Below the pieces are notes generated by a model. That model was not told the DNA's origin. It searched no databases and worked only from the letters and a program-made list of their open reading frames with translations. The position numbers were made by a program, and so were the translations under genes. Below are positions 1 through 5,804 of a DNA stretch of 6,182 nucleotides, piece after piece. Every line of letters begins with the position of its first letter. Within the stretch, counting starts at the first letter, position 1. Source of the DNA: Polyangiaceae bacterium (GTDB taxonomy: Bacteria > Myxococcota > Polyangia > Polyangiales > Polyangiaceae); assembly GCA_025936205.1 (NCBI GenBank), contig JAICTU010000514.1:1-6182 (forward strand), in the 5' to 3' direction.

Positions 1-37
1 AAAAGTATCCGGGCCTAGCACTCCACCTGCTCTCGAG

Positions 38-61
38 TCCCTGGTTCGATCGTGTCAGGGA
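38..61. repeat. 6-bp inverted repeat with 12-nt spacer
   Basis: TCCCTG at 38-43 is perfectly complementary in inverted orientation to CAGGGA at 56-61, and two G-T pairs could extend the stem inward. The spacer contains the small palindrome CGATCG. No T-run follows on either side, so it is not a standard intrinsic terminator. It could be a protein-binding dyad, or the 3' hairpin of a gene lying to the left of the window. It lies about 160 bp upstream of the sigma54-like element at 220-235, somewhat beyond the usual enhancer distance. Chance is a real alternative. Confidence 0.2.
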
Positions 62-219
62 TCCATTGAGCGCACCGTTCGAACTCCGCAGAGGGAACTC
101 ACACAACAAACTAACCTGCTTCGCGCGCGCGTCAACGGTCAACCGCTTGCTTGGCTCAAAGTGGCGAGCAGATTCGAGATTTTTTGCCTTGCAAATGGAC
201 GCGAAACGCTCGCGCGCAG

Positions 220-235
220 TGGCACTGGTAGAGCA
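220..235 (+). promoter_or_regulatory. Candidate sigma54 (-24/-12) promoter
   Basis: The sequence TGGCAC-TGGTA-GAGCA has a perfect -24 hexamer (TGGCAC), the invariant GG (221-222) and GC (233-234) dinucleotides, and the required 10 bases between them. The -12 part is imperfect: GAGCA where the consensus is TTGCA. Transcription would begin near 246 and leave a leader of roughly 150 nt before the PglZ-like gene at 394. It is in an intergenic position and on the correct strand, which supports it; the weak -12 box and the possibility of chance matches in GC-rich DNA count against it. The activator encoded at 3819-5714 is a sigma54 partner, but nothing shows that it acts here. Confidence 0.27.
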
Positions 236-243
236 GCAAAAGA

Positions 244-258
244 GCACGATCGACGTGC
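244..258 (+). repeat. Short hairpin GCACG-ATCGA-CGTGC
   Basis: A perfect 5-bp stem (GCACG 244-248, CGTGC 254-258) with a 5-nt loop. It falls at the transcription start predicted from the sigma54-like element, so it could shape the 5' end of the transcript or be an operator. No T-run follows, so it is unlikely to be a terminator. Stems this short also arise by chance. Confidence 0.15.
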
Positions 259-393
259 GTCCGTGACGTTCATGCTGGACGCTCTGGATCCGGGCACGAC
301 ACCGACTGCGGGACACCCCGCACCCCGGAGGCCGTGGCGACACAGTTCGGCCAAAAACTGGTCCAGCGCGGCCCGTTGCGGCATGGGTGATTC

Positions 394-2082
394 ATGACCA
401 CGCAGGCAGGTGCCATGGAAGCGTTACCAGGCGCGGAGAGCGCTGGGCTGGCAACGCGCGTCCTACACCCTGCGATCACCACCGATGCCAGCAGCTTCGC
501 AGCGGCCGCCGCCGCGGCGGAGCGGGTGGCCGTCGAGCTCCGGGATCCGGGGCCCGAGTGCCGCACTCGCTTGGCAGAGTTCGTGTTGTCTTCGATCGAA
601 GCGCAGCTGGAACGACTCGGTGCCGCCCCGCGCGGCTGGACCGCGCGAGACTCGCTGGAAATGGTCCTGAGCGATCAGCTGTACCGGTCACGGCTGCTCG
701 GCGCGGGCGGCATCGCCCTGAAATTTGGAGCTCTCGACGGCATCGCGGACGGCTCGGGCTCACTCAGCCTGGAAGACAGCCACATGCTGCGGCGCATGTT
801 CGATCTGGCGGAGCTGGAGCCGCTACAAGTCTTCCTGCCCGAGCCGAGTGCTCGGCTGTGCGTCGCGGGCGCACCCCGTCCCCTGGCCGAGTGGCTACCG
901 CCGGGCTCGCGCTCCGGTCAGGTGGCGAGCATCGAGTACGAGAGCGTGGCGTCGTGTGCAACAGCGAGCACGCTACCGAGGGCTGAAGATAGCCTTGCGC
1001 CTCCGCAGGTCGATGCCTTCGTATGTGCGCCGGAGCCTCGCCTCGAGCGCCCGGAACGCACGGACCTGGCAGCCGAAATCGTTCCCCTGCCCGCCGTGGA
1101 GGTCAGCGAGCACGAGCGTCCGACGGTTGTGCCGAGCGCGCCCCTGTCCGAGGCCGCGGCAGCTCCACTGACCGAGAACGCGGGCGTACCGGAAAGCACG
1201 CACACCGCCGCGGAGGAGCTGGAGGCGCAACGGCGCCGCTGCGCGACCTGGCTGGCACAGCTCCGCAGCATGAACGGTCCCAAGCAACACGCGAGCGTCG
1301 AGCGCGCCTTTGTCACGGCCTACGTGCCGCTGTCGCGCGAGGTAGCCATGGGTAGGGCGCCGGAGGAAGCGCGCACGGCAGTGGAGACCTGGGCGGAAGG
1401 TTTCGCACAGAGCTATGCGGCAGCGTTCAAGACGCTCAGTGGTCACGCGCGTCGCCCGACCATGGTGCGCGATATCTTCGACGTGGCGCAGCGCTGGCTC
1501 AATCAGTTCCGCGCCCGCAGCTTGCAGCTGCTGCTGGTCGATGGCATGCGTTTCGACCTCGCTCAGCGCTTGAACGAGACGATCGAGCAGCGCTTGGTGG
1601 GGCGCGGGGTCTGCCGTGACCAGGCGCTGCTCTGGGCAGCCCTGCCCAGCAACTCCGGCGCTCAACGGCTCGCCGACCCCGCTTCCACGAGGCCCGCGCA
1701 GCCGACAAAGCCAGGCGCGAGCACGAATGCGGAAAAGAGCGTGACGGGCAGCGTGGAAACGCTGCGGGTCGGCAACCGTGAGCTGTTTCGAGTGGATCGC
1801 TTGGCGGAGGATCTCACCAAAGCCGGTGAAGCCGAGGCTGCGCGCACGGAACGACTGGCGGCGCTGCTCGCCGACACCATCGTGCCCTGGCTGAAGGAGC
1901 GCCCCCCGGAAAGCCTGGTCGTCGTGTTCGGCGACCATGGCTTCCACTGGCAGGCGACCGGCGCCGGGACGAGCCCCGCACAGCGTGGAGGAGCCTTGCC
2001 CGAGCAAGTGCTGGTCGCCGCATCCGCGTGGCTGCTGGGGACTACCCGCCCCAAGGCCGGCACCGCTCCCGGCGTACACTAG
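394..2082 (+). CDS. PglZ-like (alkaline phosphatase superfamily) domain protein
   Basis: The protein has 562 residues with no signal peptide or membrane segment, so it is probably cytoplasmic. The C-terminal half resembles a PglZ domain. LLLVDGMRFDL (379-389) gives the first metal-binding Asp383 with Arg386 and Asp388. LPSNS (417-421) sits where the family has its nucleophile motif. VVFGDHGFHW (510-519) gives Asp514 and His515 of the DHG metal motif. GGALPEQVLVAASAWLL (532-548) matches the closing GG-x-SP-x-E strand. Two positions look altered: Ser421 where Thr is usual, and Arg531 where His usually precedes GG. Residues 1-185 are unrecognised, with a seven-Ala run at 36-42; about 190-275 is an E/P/A-rich linker; 275-376 is probably helical. 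PglZ domains occur in BREX phage defence and in PorX-type response regulators, where the domain is a phosphodiesterase; no BREX partner is present here. The start is uncertain: ATG 394 has only a weak GGTGA upstream, and Met8 (415) is possible. The PglZ call is from motifs only; the biological role is unknown. Confidence 0.75.
   Translation: MTTQAGAMEALPGAESAGLATRVLHPAITTDASSFAAAAAAAERVAVELRDPGPECRTRLAEFVLSSIEAQLERLGAAPRGWTARDSLEMVLSDQLYRSRLLGAGGIALKFGALDGIADGSGSLSLEDSHMLRRMFDLAELEPLQVFLPEPSARLCVAGAPRPLAEWLPPGSRSGQVASIEYESVASCATASTLPRAEDSLAPPQVDAFVCAPEPRLERPERTDLAAEIVPLPAVEVSEHERPTVVPSAPLSEAAAAPLTENAGVPESTHTAAEELEAQRRRCATWLAQLRSMNGPKQHASVERAFVTAYVPLSREVAMGRAPEEARTAVETWAEGFAQSYAAAFKTLSGHARRPTMVRDIFDVAQRWLNQFRARSLQLLLVDGMRFDLAQRLNETIEQRLVGRGVCRDQALLWAALPSNSGAQRLADPASTRPAQPTKPGASTNAEKSVTGSVETLRVGNRELFRVDRLAEDLTKAGEAEAARTERLAALLADTIVPWLKERPPESLVVVFGDHGFHWQATGAGTSPAQRGGALPEQVLVAASAWLLGTTRPKAGTAPGVH
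2075..2080 (+). promoter_or_regulatory. Weak candidate -10 box upstream of the ThDP enzyme
   Basis: TACACT matches four of six positions of a sigma70 -10 hexamer and lies inside the small dyad GTAC-ACTA-GTAC (2074-2085) at the very end of the upstream gene. No -35 hexamer is visible at the right spacing. If used, it would give the thiamine-diphosphate enzyme gene its own promoter with a leader of about 110 nt. The rest of the 116-bp gap (2083-2198) shows only a GTGGC/GCCAC inverted repeat with an 11-nt loop near 2154-2174 and no T-run, so I see no terminator between the two genes. Confidence 0.15.
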
Positions 2083-2181
2083 TACCTCGTGCCCCTCCCC
2101 CCGGAGGCGGCTGTAGTCGAGCGATCTCCGCGCCGTATCACCGAGGCACGGGTGGCCGATGTTGGTCGCCACGAGCCGGGC

Positions 2182-2186
2182 GGGAG
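2182..2186 (+). promoter_or_regulatory. Probable ribosome binding site of the ThDP enzyme gene
   Basis: GGGAG lies 12 nt before ATG 2199. The spacing is longer than ideal, but this is the only purine-rich anti-SD match near the start where homology to the ThDP family begins. It supports a start at 2199 over the more upstream in-frame start at 2028. Confidence 0.45.
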
Positions 2187-2198
2187 CAGCGAGCAGCG

Positions 2199-3806
2199 AT
2201 GGGGCAGGTTCACGGTGGGCGACTGGTGGCACGAGCGCTGAGGCGCCACGGCGTCGACGCGGTGTTCACGCTCTGCGGGATCCACATCCAGGCCATCTAC
2301 GACGGCTGCGTCGACGAGGGCATCCGACTGCTCGATACCCGGCACGAGCAGAGCGCCGGCTTCGCCGCGGACGCGTACGCGCGCATCACGGGGCGGCCAG
2401 GAGTGGCTCTGGTCACGGCAGGGCCGGGCGTCTCCAACACCATCACGGCCGTCGCCAATGCTCAGCGCGCGGGAGTTCCACTGATCTGTCTGGGTGGCGC
2501 CAGCCCGCGCTCGCTGGCGGACATGGGTTCGCTCCAGGAGCTGGACTCCGTGCGGCTGATGACCCCCGTGACCAAATGGGCGGCCCAGATCCCGGAGACG
2601 CGGCGCATCCAGGAGTACATCGACAGTGCCTTCCGGATCGCGCGGGCCGGGGTGCCGGGCCCGGTCTACCTGGAGGCGCCGCTCGATCTGCTGATGGCCA
2701 CCGCCAGCGACGATGCGCCGCCGACCAGCCCGCTCGCTCCCGCGCAGCCCGGCTGCGACCCGGAGACCATCGAACGCGCCGTACGGCTGCTGGAGGGCGC
2801 GGAGCGCCCGTGTTTCATCGTTGGCTCGCAGCTGCGCTGGAGCTCGCGCCAGACGATCCTGGAGCGTGTGACGCAGCACCTGCAGCTCCCGTTCTATCTG
2901 AACGGGCTGGCGCGAGGCGCGCTCGAGCCGACGCATCCATCGCTGTTCTCGCACTCGCGCCGGCACGCGCTGGAGCGCAGCGATCTGGTGTTTGTGCTGG
3001 GCACGCCCTTCGATTTTCGCGTGGGCTACGGCCGCGCTCCCCTCTGGAACGCCGACGCGCGCGTGGTCCAGGTGGACATCGATGCGGCCCAGCTCGGCCA
3101 CAACCGCACGCTGGATCTCGCCATCCACGCCGACGTTGGGCTGTTTTTGGAGAGCCTGCTGACACATGCGCCCAAGAAACGCGCACCGCAATGGCTGGAG
3201 GAGCTGGATGGCGTGGAGCTCACGCGCAAGGCGAGCCTGCGCGCCGAGATGGAGAGCGGCGCCAACCCACCGAGCCCGCTGCGCGTCTGCCATGAGCTGG
3301 CCAGGCGCCTGAGCAGCGACGCGATCGTGATCGGTGATGGCGGCGACTTCGTCGCCAGCGTCGGCCAGGCCTTGACGCTCACCTGGCCACAACTCTGGCT
3401 CGATGCGGGCCCGCTTGGCACGCTCGGTATCGGCCCCGGCTACGCCCTGGCCGCCAGCGTCGCACGCCCGAACGCCCGCAGCGTGATCGTGTTCGGCGAC
3501 GGCGCGTTCGGCTTCAGCGCGCTGGAGTTTGAAGCGCTCGCACGCCACCGGCTACCGGTCGTGGCCGTGATCGGCAACGACGCTGCCTGGACGCAGGTGC
3601 GGCGCGGACAGGTGCAGATTTACGGCAAGGAGCGCGCCGTCGCGACCTCGCTGGAGCATACTCGCTACGAGCAGGTGGTTCAGGCGGTGGGCGGCAAGGG
3701 CTTCTGGGTGGAGCGCGTGGAAGAGCTGGGCCCTGCCCTGGACGGCGCCTTCGCTGCCGATGTCCCGAGCTGTGTCAACGTGAGGCTGGTCTCTCCCGGC
3801 GACTGA
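2199..3806 (+). CDS. Thiamine-diphosphate enzyme, ILVBL/HACL2-like (acetolactate synthase superfamily)
   Basis: The 535-residue protein has the three-domain fold of ThDP lyases. The N-terminal pyrimidine-binding domain contains HGG (5-7), the catalytic Glu50 in [17 protein letters not shown] (46-62), and TAGPGVSN (73-80). The C-terminal pyrophosphate domain contains GDGAFGF (433-439), with Asn460 closing the GDG-x(~25)-N Mg/ThDP motif. The segments around DTRHE, TAGPG, DGGDF, LGTLG and GNDAAWTQ resemble human ILVBL (HACL2), which cleaves 2-hydroxyacyl-CoA in fatty acid alpha-oxidation, more than biosynthetic IlvB. The membrane-anchoring N-terminus of the animal enzyme is absent, so a soluble enzyme is expected. 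ATG 2199 was chosen because homology begins there and GGGAG lies at 2182-2186 (12-nt spacing, rather long); the frame is open upstream to 2028 but reads as low-complexity Arg/Pro/Gly. No small regulatory subunit (ilvN) is adjacent, which argues against a branched-chain amino acid role. The substrate (2-hydroxyacyl-CoA, oxalyl-CoA or an alpha-keto acid) is not decided by sequence alone. Confidence 0.9.
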   Translation: MGQVHGGRLVARALRRHGVDAVFTLCGIHIQAIYDGCVDEGIRLLDTRHEQSAGFAADAYARITGRPGVALVTAGPGVSNTITAVANAQRAGVPLICLGGASPRSLADMGSLQELDSVRLMTPVTKWAAQIPETRRIQEYIDSAFRIARAGVPGPVYLEAPLDLLMATASDDAPPTSPLAPAQPGCDPETIERAVRLLEGAERPCFIVGSQLRWSSRQTILERVTQHLQLPFYLNGLARGALEPTHPSLFSHSRRHALERSDLVFVLGTPFDFRVGYGRAPLWNADARVVQVDIDAAQLGHNRTLDLAIHADVGLFLESLLTHAPKKRAPQWLEELDGVELTRKASLRAEMESGANPPSPLRVCHELARRLSSDAIVIGDGGDFVASVGQALTLTWPQLWLDAGPLGTLGIGPGYALAASVARPNARSVIVFGDGAFGFSALEFEALARHRLPVVAVIGNDAAWTQVRRGQVQIYGKERAVATSLEHTRYEQVVQAVGGKGFWVERVEELGPALDGAFAADVPSCVNVRLVSPGD

Positions 3807-3814
3807 GCTCGCCG
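3797..3814. terminator. Terminator-like hairpin between convergent genes
   Basis: CGGCGA (3797-3802) pairs perfectly with TCGCCG (3809-3814) around a 6-nt loop. The stem spans the last codons and the TGA of the ThDP enzyme gene and reaches into the 12-bp gap before the end of the activator gene. Because the genes converge, one structure could serve both strands. Neither side carries a T-run, so it would be a weak or factor-assisted terminator at best. Confidence 0.25.
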
Positions 3815-3818
3815 AACG

Positions 3819-5714
3819 TCAACCTTGTCCGTCGCCCGGGCTGCCGGGAGCAGATCCTCCCGAGTTCGCCCCGCTGGCGTGCGGGCTGCCCGTGGCTGCG
3901 CCCCCCGCGCCGGGGTTCTGCTCTCGTTCGAGGTAGCGAAACACGGTTCGCGGATCGACGCCGAGATCGCGCGCGGTTTGCGTCCGGTTGCCGTTGTTGC
4001 GCTCCAGCACCTCGAATACGTAGCGGCGCTGGAAGTCTTCCTTGGCCTTTTCCAGCGGCACGATCGCCGGCTGGTTGGCGCCGCCCAGATCCAGATCCTC
4101 GGGGCGGATCAGGTGGTCATCGCACAGCACCAGCGCCTTCTTGATGCGATTCTCGAGCTGCCGAATGTTCCCCGGCCAGTCGTACTTGCGGATCGCCGCC
4201 AGCGCGTTGGGAGCGAAACCCGTCACCGAGCTGCGCGCCTCATCCGCGTGCTTGCTGAGCAGCGCCTTGGCGATGATCAGCACGTCGTCGCCGCGGTCGC
4301 GCAGGGGCGGCAACCACAGGTTCACTACGTTCAGTCGGTAGTAGAGATCCTCGCGAAACTCGCCGGTGCGGATCATCGCTTCGAGGTCGCGGTTGGTGGC
4401 GGCGACGATGCGGATGTCGAGCTTCTCGGGGCGGCTGTCGCCGACCCGGAACACCACCCGCTCCTGGATCGCGCGCAGCAGCTTCACCTGCAGCGCCGGC
4501 GTGAGCTCACCCACCTCATCCAGGAACAGGGTGCCGTGGTTGGCGGCCTGGAAGCGTCCCGGCCGACTCGCGACCGCGCCCGTGAACGCGCCCTTTACGT
4601 GCCCGAACATCTCACTTTCCATGAGGTTCTCGGGGATGGCGCCGCAGTTGACCGTGATGAAGGGCCCCTCGGCGCGCACGCTCAGGCGGTGCAACTCGCG
4701 CGCGATCAGCTCCTTGCCGGTGCCCGTCTCGCCGGTGATGAGCACGTTGATGTCCGTGCCGGCGACCTTCTGCAGCTTGCGGAACACCTCCAGCATCGAG
4801 GGACAGGCCCCGATGATCTCGCCCAGCCGCTGATCCTTGAGCTCTGCCGAGAGCTTTTCTTTGTCGGCCCGCAGCGCCGAGAGCAGCATCGCGTTTTGAA
4901 GCAAGAGCGACGCCTGGGCGGCGAACACCGTCAGGATCTCCAGCTGCCGCCGGCCGAACAGGTGCGCGACCTCGTCGTTGCCGACGTACAACGCCCCCAT
5001 CACCACGCCCTGGCTGAGCAAAGGAGCGCACATCACGCTGGAGAGCTTGAGCGCCACGACGCTGTCACTGCTGCCGAAGATGGTGTCATTGATCGCGTCG
5101 CTGACGATCAGTGGCATTTTCTTCTCGACCACGTGCCGCACGATGCTGTCGCTGATGCCCCCCTCGCCCTCGATCGCTTCATGCTTCACGTTGCGCGCCG
5201 CACGCACGCGCAGCGGCGCTTCTTCGCCGTCGCCCGGATCGACCAGGAGCAGCGCACCGCGGCCGGCGGAAGTGACTTCGATCACGCCATCGAGCAGCGC
5301 TTCCAGAAGCGCGTCGAGCGTCTGCAATGTCATCAACCGTTCACTGAACTCGAACAGCTTGCGCAAGTTGGCGAGCTCGCGCTGGTTCTGCGCGTGATCG
5401 TCGGCCCGCCCCGGCTCGGCCAGCTCGCTGAAGATGCTGAAGACCAGCTCGGCGGAACCCAGCGCGATACGGTCACCGTTGACCAGGCGAGCGCGCCGCT
5501 TGCGTTTGCCGTTGATGCTGATCTCGGCTTCGCGATCGAGTTCCTCGATCTGAAAATCGCGCCCGTTGAACACGATCTGCGCGTGATGCTCCAGCACGCG
5601 CTCGCCCTTCAACGCGATGTCGTTGCCCGAGCCGCGACCGATCACCATCAGCGGCTTGTGCACCGGAACTACCTTCGGAGCCCCCTCGGGTGGGAAGTAC
5701 CGGAGCGTCGCCAT
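3819..5714 (-). CDS. Sigma54-dependent transcriptional activator, FHA-GAF-AAA+-Fis HTH
   Basis: This 631-residue bacterial enhancer-binding protein hydrolyses ATP to open sigma54-RNA polymerase promoters. Domains in order: FHA (about 5-95; GRGSGND 26-32, His44, Asn68-Gly69), a short coiled segment, GAF (about 115-280), a linker helix, the AAA+ core (about 297-530), and a Fis-type HTH (about 560-597). The core has all expected motifs: Walker A GETGTGKE (328-335), GAFTGA loop that contacts sigma54 (375-380), Walker B TLFLDE (395-400), AATNRDL (438-444), FREDLYYRLN (453-462) and WPGNIRQLEN (513-522). There is no receiver domain, so input should come through FHA (phosphothreonine, from Ser/Thr kinases) and GAF (a small ligand). 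The FHA serine normally three residues before the conserved His is Leu41, in VLEHHA. A Gly/Ser/Pro/Ala-rich tail of about 30 residues follows the HTH. ATG 5714 is preferred over the upstream TTG at 5765 because GGAG precedes it closely and the FHA fold begins there. Its targets are unknown; no kinase gene is in the window. Confidence 0.96.
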   Translation of the reverse strand: MATLRYFPPEGAPKVVPVHKPLMVIGRGSGNDIALKGERVLEHHAQIVFNGRDFQIEELDREAEISINGKRKRRARLVNGDRIALGSAELVFSIFSELAEPGRADDHAQNQRELANLRKLFEFSERLMTLQTLDALLEALLDGVIEVTSAGRGALLLVDPGDGEEAPLRVRAARNVKHEAIEGEGGISDSIVRHVVEKKMPLIVSDAINDTIFGSSDSVVALKLSSVMCAPLLSQGVVMGALYVGNDEVAHLFGRRQLEILTVFAAQASLLLQNAMLLSALRADKEKLSAELKDQRLGEIIGACPSMLEVFRKLQKVAGTDINVLITGETGTGKELIARELHRLSVRAEGPFITVNCGAIPENLMESEMFGHVKGAFTGAVASRPGRFQAANHGTLFLDEVGELTPALQVKLLRAIQERVVFRVGDSRPEKLDIRIVAATNRDLEAMIRTGEFREDLYYRLNVVNLWLPPLRDRGDDVLIIAKALLSKHADEARSSVTGFAPNALAAIRKYDWPGNIRQLENRIKKALVLCDDHLIRPEDLDLGGANQPAIVPLEKAKEDFQRRYVFEVLERNNGNRTQTARDLGVDPRTVFRYLEREQNPGAGGAATGSPHASGANSGGSAPGSPGDGQG

Positions 5715-5718
5715 TGCA

Positions 5719-5722
5719 CTCC
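5719..5722 (-). promoter_or_regulatory. Ribosome binding site of the FHA-GAF-EBP gene
   Basis: On the minus strand GGAG is followed by TGCA and then the ATG at 5714-5712. The 4-nt spacing is short but workable. It decides the start: the longer in-frame TTG start at 5765 would place the 5745-5765 hairpin inside the coding sequence and add residues before the FHA domain. Confidence 0.5.
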
Positions 5723-5744
5723 AAGTTAGCCAATGTTCCGCCGG

Positions 5745-5765
5745 AAAACGCACAAAAGTGCGCAA
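5745..5765 (-). terminator. Probable intrinsic terminator downstream of gpsA
   Basis: Reading the minus strand, CGCAC (5762-5758), loop TTTT, GTGCG (5753-5749) form a perfect 5-bp stem that a G-U pair extends to six, followed directly by TTTT (5748-5745). It lies about 40 nt after the gpsA stop and about 30 nt before the activator start, which suits termination of gpsA and separation of the two transcripts. The stem is short and the T-run brief, so it may be leaky. The dyad could instead be an operator for the activator gene. Confidence 0.42.
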
Positions 5766-5804
5766 GCCGGCCCTTGAGCCTTTCAGCCCACGGAGCGCGC
5801 TCGC

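Larger units (their letters stand above)
1..393. other. Upstream region without a supported gene
   Basis: No reading frame here shows a recognisable protein, a good start with ribosome binding site, and the strong G/C third-position bias of the downstream genes together. The stretch contains a TCCCTG/CAGGGA dyad (38-61), a tandem GTCAACG/GTCAACC heptamer (131-144), a run of six T (180-185) without a convincing stem before it, a sigma54-like element (220-235) and a GCACG/CGTGC hairpin (244-258). A 78-codon plus frame from a GTG at 161 ends at 397 and overlaps the next start by ATGA, but its codon usage is not gene-like. I read the region as mainly regulatory leader for the gene at 394; a small or decayed gene cannot be excluded. 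Confidence 0.5.

Noticed and set aside
38..61. Possible tRNA T-arm, because CTGGTTCGAT looks like a T-loop
   Set aside because: The stem encloses 12 rather than 7 bases, and no acceptor, D or anticodon arms can be placed before it at the left edge.
160..185. Possible terminator at the run of six T (180-185)
   Set aside because: No GC-rich stem ends just before the run; the best pairing nearby (GCTC with GAGC) is only 4 bp and is separated from the T-run by about ten bases.
394..2082. A complete BREX or other phage-defence island
   Set aside because: Only a PglZ-like domain is present; the neighbours are a metabolic ThDP enzyme, a transcription activator and gpsA, none of which are known defence components.
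2028..2198. N-terminal extension of the ThDP enzyme from an ATG at 2028
   Set aside because: The extra 57 residues are Arg/Pro/Gly-rich, overlap the end of the PglZ-like gene, and precede the point where family homology and a plausible ribosome binding site place the start.
973..2232. 419-codon open frame on the minus strand opposite the PglZ-like gene
   Set aside because: The plus strand frame carries the metal-binding motifs and sensible composition; the antisense product has no motif and is best explained by base composition.
2079..3548. 489-codon open frame on the minus strand opposite the ThDP enzyme gene
   Set aside because: It shadows a clear ThDP enzyme gene, and its translation has no recognisable motif and is rich in Arg, Ala and Gln as expected from antisense GC-rich codons.
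3825..5729. 634-codon open frame on the plus strand opposite the sigma54 activator
   Set aside because: It is antisense to a gene with complete domain motifs, its product is a low-complexity Arg/Ala/His/Gln-rich string, and long open antisense frames are expected in GC-rich genes with G/C-biased third positions.
5753..5778. Possible sigma54 promoter (GG-N10-GC) upstream of the activator on the minus strand
   Set aside because: Only the GG and GC dinucleotides fit; neither the TGGCAC nor the TTGC context is present, and the site overlaps the hairpin assigned as terminator.
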